Source of the DNA: Adenanthera pavonina
Lineage: Eukaryota; Streptophyta; Magnoliopsida; Fabales; Fabaceae
Assembly: GCA_026686845.1 (NCBI GenBank)
Contig: JAIVEN010000022.1
Location: 24,650,001 to 24,714,000, forward strand
Length of the DNA: 64,000 bases
Direction of reading: 5' to 3'
Numbering within the stretch: position 1 is the stretch's first letter; every line of letters starts with the position of its first letter. The notes below the pieces were generated by a model, which made no database searches, was not told where the DNA came from, and saw nothing but the letters and a program-made list of their open reading frames with translations. Shown here one piece after another: positions 52,604 to 61,050 of the stretch. The position numbers were made by a program, and so were the translations under genes.

Positions 52604-52677
52604 TTATTTCTTATGTACAATTCAATAGTATATAACTGTATTATTTCTTATGTACAATTCAATAGTATATAACTGTA
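52604..52677. repeat. Perfect 37-bp tandem duplication
   Basis: The 37-bp unit beginning TTATTTCTTATGTAC and ending TATATAACTGTA occurs at 52604-52640 and again at 52641-52677 without a mismatch, so the duplication is recent. Confidence 0.95.
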
Positions 52678-54448
52678 TAGGAATTAAAACGTGCAGTTAT
52701 TATGAGGGAGAATTGGGAAAAAATATCAAAATGAAAAAATATTTGGAAAATAGGATTAAAGTTTACCCAATTTTCAAAGCGTACTAGAATTTTTTAAGTG
52801 AACTTAGAAATTTTCTAAGTTAAGGTAAAAAATTTTTCTATTCTCACTTAATACCAAAAAATTCAATCATAATCTGGAAATTTTTTAAGTTTATTTAGAA
52901 AAATTTTAATTTAACTCAAATATAGGATAAACTTTGATCCCATTTCCTAAATATTTCTTTATTTTGATTTCTTTTTTTCACAATTTTCCTTTATTATAAT
53001 GCGCATAATAAGTTCCAATAGTATGTACCTTTTTTTTTTAATTATTGACCAGATATGTTCTGTGAAAATATGGTAAATTGTTTAAAATATTTTTCACCGC
53101 AACAAATTCGTGTGTGTGGAGAGAGATTATTGCTTTTCGGGACCTGAACAGAGAGAGATGACGCAACCCACTTTACACAAAAATACTTAATGCGGGTTTC
53201 ATGGACCGGCCTACATGCAAGCTTATTATTTAATTTGATTAATTCATTAGAGAGACTAATGACATACAGTATGTGAATTCTCTCAAATTTTACGAGTTTA
53301 GATTATTTAAATGGTTACTAAAGATTATTTATTTTAATTAAACATTGTAAACTATTCTGATTATTTGAGCAATTAAAATTAATATAAAATAAAAAATCTA
53401 CATATATAATTAAGGCCACACGATTTATAAGCTAGCTCATCTTAAGCTCTATTATGTGGGAAATTACATCTAATTTATGGAGGAAAAAAAGTCACTTTTA
53501 GGAATGAAGAAAACGTACACTAATTGCAAAAGGGTGTTTCTTCTGTTTCTTCCTTTGTTTCCTTTTAATTAGTAGTAGTTGTGTTCTCCAATCTATTCTT
53601 CTTCCGTTTTTCTCCTTCAAAGGATCCTAATAATTAAACTTTATGATTTGAATCCTCTGAATTTTTCAGAAGTCCTAATTGGTTCTTTTGTTCTTTTCTC
53701 TTTTCATTCTTCTATGACAAAAGGGTGTTTCTTCTCTTTTACTAATTCTATATATCATTAACCCCCATCCCATTAACTTCACCTACTTCACCAAAATCCA
53801 AAATCAGAGGCTCATAATTGTAAAATTTATGATAAGACACATACGATTTGTCCCACATTAGCCTAATTATATATGTATGTATGTATATATAGTTCGTGTA
53901 TCTCTAGTCCATGTTGTTACATAAGTTAAAAGTTAAAACAGTTAATCATTGATCCCAACAAATCTGGTCAACCAACGGAGTTTTCAACATCACCTAAATT
54001 TGAACGAACCATGGAGTTCAACGTTAAAACTTAAGATCAATACAATATATTAATTCATTCTTCTTGGCAACTTCCGTTTAGGAAATATCAGTCATCAAAC
54101 AATACCAAACACATCCTGTTCGTTACGTTGGGCAAAAATTTAAATCCTAATCCAACGTATAAAATGATTCAAACAGATTCAGTGGTTGACCCACCCAACA
54201 CTTCAATAACACCATATCTTCTTTCTAGCCTTTCTCATCCTCTCTCCAAGCTTTCGATCTTTACAAGTTTCGTTTAACCTTATTTAAATCCAGAACTTTT
54301 GTCGTCATGATAATCCCTTTTAATTAATATATATATATAGTGGTCCTCGACGTTTATTATGAGATTTCATAACTTTTAAGCGTCAATTAGAGCTCTTCGT
54401 TTTCGTTATTCAGGGTTCAAATCCCGACATAACTGATTACAAACAGTC
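52678..54448. other. Intergenic DNA and upstream region of the metalloproteinase
   Basis: No gene. AT-rich with pyrimidine-rich stretches. The last ~250 bp include TTATTTAAATCC near 54280 and a TATATATATATAG near 54329, either of which could be the TATA element of the downstream gene. The transcription start cannot be decided from sequence. Confidence 0.45.
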
Positions 54449-55516
54449 ATGTTTCCGTTTTTCGGTTATTATTTCTCCTTCTTCGTCTTTCTCTTTCTTT
54501 CCCGCCCTTGTTTTCCCGCCAGAATCATACCCGAAATGGTAACCGTAAAAACTAACCAAACCCATATCGCCACGTGGCACGACTTCTCCAGATTCCTACA
54601 CGCCGAAAGAGGCAGCCAGGTCAGCGGCATGTCGGAGCTCAAGAAGTACTTCCACCACTTCGGGTACCTCTCTAAAACGACGATGCCGTTTAATTTCACC
54701 GATGAGTTCGACTCCCAATTCGAGTCGGCACTCATGCTTTACCAGAAGAAACTCGGCCTGTCCGTCACCGGAAAGCTCGACTCCGATACCATATCCACAA
54801 TCATGGCGCCGAGATGCGGCGTCAGCGACGGCTCGTCGCATACAATACACTCCACTCGTCACTTCGCTTACTTCGACGGGAAGCCAAGGTGGGTTCGTGG
54901 CACTCCGATGAATCTCACATATGCTTTCTCCCCATACGACATGATTAACAGTTTAAGCATGACGGAAATCCGAACGGCGTTCCAAAGCGCGTTTTCGCGG
55001 TGGACGTCGGTGATTCTGGTGAACTTTGTGGAGACGTCTGAATACGAAACGGCGGATATTCGGATCGGGTTTTACCGAGGGGATCACGGAGACGGAGAGC
55101 CCTTCGACGGAGTCTTAGGGGTTTTAGGCCATGCGTTTTCACCTGAGAACGGGAGATTCCATCTGGATGCAGCTGAAACGTGGGCCGTTGATTTCAATCG
55201 AGAACTGTCAAAGGTTGCGGTTGACTTGGAATCTGTGGCCACGCACGAGATAGGTCACGTGCTCGGGTTGGCCCACAGTTCGGTGAAAGAAGCCGTGATG
55301 TACCCCAGTTTAACTCCGAGGACTAAAAAGGTGGACTTGACGTTGGACGACGTATTGGGCATTCAAAACTTGTATGCGTCAAACCCAAACTTCACGCTTA
55401 GTTCTTTATCGCAATCGGAGAATTCATCAAACTTCGCTGTTCGTTCTGAAAGTGATCTGTCTCATTGGCCACTATTATTGGCTTTGGGGTTGTTCATATT
55501 ATTTTCGGGGACTTAA
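54449..55516 (+). CDS. Matrix metalloproteinase (metzincin, GPI-anchored type), 355 aa
   Basis: A secreted zinc endopeptidase of family M10A, as in Arabidopsis 1-MMP to 5-MMP. One intronless frame, as usual for plant MMPs. Residues 1 to about 23 are a signal peptide. A peptidoglycan-binding-like prodomain spans about 45-117. The cysteine switch PRCGVSD is at 121-127, with Cys123 expected to hold the zinc in the latent enzyme. The catalytic domain is about 135-310. The zinc site HEIGHVLGLAH at 266-276 has ligands His266, His270 and His276 and catalytic Glu267. The Met-turn is Met284 in VMYP. No hemopexin domain, as in all plant MMPs. The hydrophobic tail 339-355 after a Ser/Asn-rich spacer suggests a GPI anchor at the plasma membrane. 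Sequons include N37, N82, N155 and N314. All key residues are intact. Such enzymes act on the extracellular matrix and in stress responses; the substrate is unknown. Confidence 0.96.
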   Translation: MFPFFGYYFSFFVFLFLSRPCFPARIIPEMVTVKTNQTHIATWHDFSRFLHAERGSQVSGMSELKKYFHHFGYLSKTTMPFNFTDEFDSQFESALMLYQKKLGLSVTGKLDSDTISTIMAPRCGVSDGSSHTIHSTRHFAYFDGKPRWVRGTPMNLTYAFSPYDMINSLSMTEIRTAFQSAFSRWTSVILVNFVETSEYETADIRIGFYRGDHGDGEPFDGVLGVLGHAFSPENGRFHLDAAETWAVDFNRELSKVAVDLESVATHEIGHVLGLAHSSVKEAVMYPSLTPRTKKVDLTLDDVLGIQNLYASNPNFTLSSLSQSENSSNFAVRSESDLSHWPLLLALGLFILFSGT

Positions 55517-56800
55517 TTCTTTTTCTTTAGTCATTATTCTTCTATACATGTGTATTTTTCATTATTTGATACATGTAAGTAGAAGCAAACTAGAAGAATT
55601 CACAGTGGAAGGAAAGAAAAGGTTGAATTACGGTAAGGATTTATTCCTGTTGTGGTTGTGCATGTGGGTGTGGGGAAATATATGAACTTGTGAAGAAAGA
55701 AATAGTGAGAATAAGTAAGAATATGCCTAGCCCTAGCATAATAGAAGAGGATGTCAGAAACCAAGGTATCGCTTTGTGTACAAGATACTTTCTTTCAAGT
55801 CCAGGGTGAAGCATATTGGTTAATTTTGAGTTGATTTTGTCACATATAATTATTGGAGTGGGCACTACCAAAATGAATAGTTTGGGGGAAAAAATGAAAA
55901 CCTAAAACGAAATAGTCATGACACTCCAAAAGTAAGGAATCTGACGTCCATATAAGCAGCACTAAAGAGCAAGTTTACCGAATCATTCCAATGGTAAAGT
56001 CAGCTCAGCTCTCAATATGTTTGATTGGTTAGCTTGATTTTTGTTTCCGGGAAAATCCTTCTTTTTTAATGTGGAAAAAAGCATGTGCTTGAAAAATTAA
56101 AAAAAAAAGGAGTCCTTTTGGAGTTGGATTTGGTCAACTAGCATGTTTTCTCCCCGGATAAGGGCACATCATGGTCATGGTAATAGGCTAATAGCAAACG
56201 TCTAATATAGTGTTTATTTGTGGTGGAAGACTGAAATTAAAGACTAGTCTAGTCGCCCAATATTTTTCATTTTTTTGTTTTTCTAAGGAACTATTATATC
56301 ATTGGAGGAGAGCCCCTTTGATTTTTAGTTTTGTAAAAATAAGTTGAAATAAATGAAGTTCGTAAAAATGAAATTTAGTAAAAGTAAATTTATTGTAAGT
56401 TGTTATATTTAGATATTTTTTTTTACAAAATCATAGTTTAACAAAAAATCTATTTGGATGATAAGAGTTAAAAGAATATTTTTAGATGTATAATATAAAG
56501 TCAGTATCCATCTCCTTTTCCAAAACCATGGTTTACCTATCTCTCTTCTTTTCTAAAATTATAGTTTAATTTATCTTTTATTTTTTAAAAAGACAGTTTG
56601 TATTTGATAAAAAATATCTTCTTTAAAAATTATAATTGAAAATTATGATTTTTTAAAAAACAGATCAACCAAACAAGCGCAAAACAACAATGAAAGACTG
56701 ATCCATCATAAGCCTTGGGCCCAAACAATTTGTCATAAGGTCCAATAATCCAACCCATATTGAAGTTTTTGTTTCTTGAGAAAGAAAAAGACGGCGCGTT
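55517..56800. other. 3' region of the metalloproteinase and spacer
   Basis: Holds the 3' UTR of the MMP gene and AT-rich DNA. The part at 56290-56690 has words like TTTTGTAAAAATAAG and ends near AACCAAACAAGCGC, which may be a decayed MITE. The last ~60 bp before 56810 are probably former upstream sequence of the NFD6-like gene. Confidence 0.45.
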
Positions 56801-58410
56801 GGCGAGGACGGTTTTTTGATTGAAATTTAATAATAAAAAAAAGAAATTATCAATATATAACAGTTTGAAAAGTATTTATTGAGATACAACATTTTTTATG
56901 ATGATTCATTTCTTTTCCATATGTGAAGAAATCGTAGCAGTGAATTACGATTTGATTTGTTTAAAAATTAAAAAAAATAATTATTTTGCATAAAGCAAAT
57001 CGTAACTGCATGTTATGATTTGCTTTATTTGAAAATAAAAAAAATAAACTAAAAACAAATCGTAACTGCATGTTACGATTTGTATTATTTTAAAAATAAA
57101 AAAAATATCTAGTTATATAGTATATTTTATTAAATAATAATAAAGTTAAGTAATAATGTAATAATAATCGTAATATTCTTTTGGTCTTATTTATAAAGGG
57201 AAAAATTACTTCACAAGTATTAAGAAATGGAGTTAAAGTTGAATTAAGATAATTAATTTGTCTCACATTTTCAATGTTTTCAAAACTTATCCCTACTTAA
57301 TTCATCTCTTACTCAATTCTTTTCAAAGATCAATTTCTTCCAAAACAGCACCTCGTGACTCTTAATAATACTAATAAAAAAGGGTAATTTCTTTTAATAT
57401 TATTGAGAGTCACAATGTACATGTTTGGAAGGAATTGAGAAAGAGATTAATTAAATAGGGATACGTTTTGAAGAAATTGAAAATGTAAGACAAATTAATT
57501 ATCTTTATTCGACTTCAATTCCATTTCTTAATACTCATAAAGTAGTTTTTTTTCCCTTATAAATGAGACTAGAAGAGTATTACGATTATTATTTCTTAGC
57601 TTTATTATTATTTAATAAAGTGTATTATATAGGCAGACATTTATTTTACTAATAAATAATAATAAAGCTAAGAAATAATAATCGTAATATTTTTCTAGTC
57701 TCCTTTATAAGGGAAAAAAAATCTACTTTATGCATATTAAGAAATGGAATTAAAGTCGAATAAAGATAATTAATTTGTCTTATATTTTCAATTTCTTCAA
57801 AACGTGTCCCTACTTAATTAATCTCTTTCTCAATTCCTTCCAAACATGTACCTCGTGACTCTAAATAATATTAAAAGAAATTACCCTTCTTTATTAGTAT
57901 TATTGAGAGTCACGAGGTGCGGTTTTGGAAGAAATTGATCTTTGGAAGGAATTGAGAGAGAGATGAATTAAGTAGGGATAAGTTTTGAAGAAATTGAAAA
58001 TGTGAGACAAATTAATTATCTTAATTCAACTTCAGCTCCATTTCTTAATACTTGTGAAGTAGGTTTTTTCCTTTATAAATAAGACCAAAAGAATATTATG
58101 ATTATTATTACATTATTACTTAACTTTATTATTATTTAATAAAATATACTATATAACTACGCATTTTTTTTATTTTTAAAATAATACAAATCGTAACATG
58201 CTGTTGATTTATTTTATGTAAAACAATCTTTTTTAATTTTTAAACAAATCAAATCATAATTTACTGCTACGATTTCTTTCCCTATAGAGAAGAGAAACGG
58301 ATTATTATAAAAAATATTGTATCTCAATAAATACTTTTTAAACTTTAAAATGTTGTATATTGGTAATTTTTTTTTTATTATTATATTTAAATCAAAAAAC
58401 CGGCGAGGAC
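56801..58410. mobile_element. Nested fold-back transposon (1592 bp) with 9-bp target duplication
   Basis: The element spans 56810-58401. It starts GGTTTTTTGATT and ends AATCAAAAAACC. It is flanked by identical GGCGAGGAC copies at 56801-56809 and 58402-58410. Almost its whole length is an inverted repeat: the left arm 56810-57616 mirrors the right arm 57652-58401 around a ~35-nt loop, with only scattered differences. Each arm contains a second palindrome, centred near 57384 and near 57886, where GTGACTCT...AGAGTCAC stems sit at the middle of ~190-bp half-arms. The 9-bp duplication points to a Mutator-type transposase. No coding capacity. A transcript through it would fold into a hairpin of about 780 bp. 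Confidence 0.92.
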
Positions 58411-58469
58411 CGTCTCTGTTGGACAGTGACTGGAACTGTCGAGGTTTCTAGCTCGTCGTCGACTCGTCA

Positions 58470-58885
58470 ATGGCTTCTTCAGCTTGCAGCAGAATCTCGA
58501 AGAGGACATCCATTTAGTCAATCAAATCAGCTATTCATTCCAACGTTCGAAACCATTCTTTCTGCAGATCAGCCACCATTTCCGCTACTCCTACCAGCTT
58601 TACCTCTACTCCCCTTCTTCGATCCTTCTTGACCAGGTTTCAATTGATTTTTTTCCCCTCTGGTTTAGATTTAACAATACAGGTCATCAGTGTGAATTTT
58701 TCTTTTCCCCGTCTCTATCTTCGTTCGCCGGCAGGACTGCGCTAGAACTAGGATGCCTGCAGTCAATGCTGCCACTCCACAGTGCGGTTGCGGCGGCCAG
58801 AATGACGTCTTGTTTGAGTGCAACGTCTAGGAGTTGTCGAGCGCTTTCACAGGGTACTCTCTACTGCACCTCTCCCGGCATCTAA
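58470..58885 (+). pseudogene. NFD6-like: NFD6-like mitochondrial small protein gene with a premature stop
   Basis: Two exons, 58470-58636 and 58735-58885, join in phase through a GT/AG intron. They give a 105-residue product if the in-frame TAG at 58515-58517 (codon 16) is ignored. The start MASSACSRISKR and the C-terminal LLPLHSAVAAARMTSCLS, then SRALSQGT-like part, match the plant family of NUCLEAR FUSION DEFECTIVE 6, a small mitochondrial protein needed for polar nuclear fusion in Arabidopsis. The N-terminal half is rich in Ser, Arg and Thr, like a presequence, and the stop falls inside it. No other Met precedes exon 2 in this frame. The fold-back element ends 60 bp upstream of the ATG. 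I call it a probable pseudogene; a sequencing error or polymorphism at one base is the alternative. Confidence 0.6.
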
Positions 58886-60662
58886 TACTTTCTTTATGAA
58901 AAATTTTTAGGTAGTGTGAGTAGCTATATGTTCTTCGTATCTTTATTGCATAGAATAAGCATTCGGCCGGATAATTGTAATTTCCTGAACACGCTTGACA
59001 TGAATGATAAACTTGACAAAGTGAGTAGTGGTGGCTGGGAGTTCGATTTTTAACCTTTGTGTCCTAGTTGGTAGGGCCTATCTTCTGCCTTTTGTACTCC
59101 GATGGACTCCAAGGGAGATTAGTATCTACAGTTGGCGGAGAATACATCTGGTCCACCAGAAAAAAAAAGTGACAATTTGTTTTCTTTCATTATTTGGTCT
59201 TGGCTTCCTTCTGAAATGGAGTAATTTATGTCCTGTTCGTTACACTGCTGATGTGATCATAGTCTTTTAAAGAAGGCTGTATAGAAAATTTCAGCCAGCA
59301 GCATAAACTCTGCCTGCCTCTAGATTTTGTAATGGAACATCATACGTTTAAATAGTTGGTTTTGATGGTTGTTCGGTAAAGGAACTAGGAGGGTTTTAGG
59401 AAGAAGTTAAAGTGCTCTATTTGGGAGGTATAATGTCAAACTTCTCAACTGACTGTAAATTTGGTTCCTGCAGGCACATAGTTAATTGGGAATTAGCGGG
59501 ACCTGACAATTATGGCCTGATCCTTCATTATCAAGTATGAAAATATAAAGCATTCTTTTAACTCTTAAAAGTCTCTTCGGTAATATTACAGCAGAGCTAC
59601 ATTTTCTGTTATATTCAGAAGTTCTACTCTTGGTGTAGGTCCAGTGTTACCAGGAAATCTGAATGCAGTTCCCATGGTAATAGAAGGTCTCTCTTGAGTA
59701 ATAATCTTACTGTCCATACTAGCTTTGCCTGCGTCTAGAAAATCTAAAACCTTGTGATATTATACTCTATACAAGTACAAATTCAATGGATCATTGAAAT
59801 ATTGGATGAGCATTTGGCAAGTGAACAATTTTTGGTCTCTATCCTTTCCACATAAGTTTGGTGTGTTGGCTGGTGGACATGCGTAAGCTTTCTTTATTTG
59901 GCTCGGTGATGAAAGGCTTATGCTTGAGGATACTCTTACGTAATGTGATACTCTTCCTACCTCTTACCAAATTACGTGTGTAATTTTACACAAAATCTTC
60001 AAACCTATGAAGTCAGCATGCAACTAAAGTTGTTGAAGGCGGGTACTTTTCCTGTGTCTTTCTATGTTAATAATGATGCTCTGGTATAAATATACCACCT
60101 ATAAATTCTACCAGTTGGATGCATTGAAAAATTATACAAGGGTAAAAACCTTTGCTATTGTGCATTGAGAAATTGAAGTTTTAAAGTGCATTGGGTGTTG
60201 AAACTTAATTCACTAATTTTGGATTGTTAGGACGGCCTCTTGGATTCTGAAGTGCAAAACATTTTACCTTAAATTTACTACTACGAACTGATGACCATTT
60301 TATAGAAAATATTAAGTATAATATGATAGCATAATGCTACTTTCGCCAGATAGAATTGATGGGACGTGAGACATAAAGATTCAAATCGAAGGTGGAATCT
60401 TTTGAAGAACCATACATTTTATTATTCCGAAACAAGAGCGCAGTTTATACTTCAGATTATTTGCACGTTAACCTTTGTAGTTCTTTGTATAATGACACCA
60501 TTATCAGTACATTTCATGTGGAAATTCTATTCCTTACCATTGTGTCGATGCTCTTCAATCTCTTTTTAATCACAATTTGCTGTGTTTTCTACTCGAGCTT
60601 GCTCCTGATTGAGCCTTTGTTTATTTGGTTCTTTAGAGCTTGGTTTATGTTATGCATGGAAC
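58886..60662. other. Downstream DNA of the NFD6-like gene, no second gene seen
   Basis: Composition is less AT-rich than the intergenic desert and may include the 3' UTR or untranslated downstream exons of the NFD6-like transcript. The longest frame (60392-60673) is hydrophobic but not recognised. Confidence 0.45.
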
Positions 60663-61050
60663 TGTTGGGATGAATGACACCTTGGACAGGGAAGGAGGGG
60701 TCATGGGTACGGCACATGAGGCACAAGAGGTAAGGCGTAGCAAGAGGATAAGAAAGCCTACGTGGAGGGTCTAAGGATGATTATATAACGGCCAATAATT
60801 CAGAGGAATGGCAAGGCGTATGAAGGATCTTTTCTTTCTGACAATTCTCTCTCCCTTTGACATTCTCTCTCTATTCTGTTATGCTTTCATGCTACGTTCT
60901 GGCAAATTTCCTTTTCTAGCTCTATACACACCCGTTATAACGTTATAGTTTCCTTTTCTCTTACTGTCATTAAAGAGCTGTAATGAACGTTATTGACATT
61001 GAATTCAAATCTTTATAATACACAGAGACTTTGCTTTATTAAGATCATCA
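60663..61050 (+). mobile_element. Probable 5' LTR of a Ty3/gypsy retrotransposon
   Basis: It starts TGTTGGGATGAATGACACC and ends near ATCA at 61050, just before a likely primer-binding region (TTGGTGCTCTCATTGAGAG) and the gag start at 61088. The right boundary is uncertain by a few bases. Only one LTR lies in the window, so its identity cannot be tested against a partner. Confidence 0.6.

Noticed and set aside
54410..54435. tRNA-like box B (GGGTTCAAATCCC) upstream of the metalloproteinase
   Set aside because: No matching box A, acceptor stem or anticodon arm at proper spacing; best seen as chance or a scrap.
54469..55142. Other-frame ORFs over the metalloproteinase
   Set aside because: The metzincin frame is complete with all catalytic residues; the others are shadows.
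60392..60673. 93-codon hydrophobic frame as a membrane protein
   Set aside because: T-rich DNA gives hydrophobic translations by chance, and it runs into the retrotransposon LTR.
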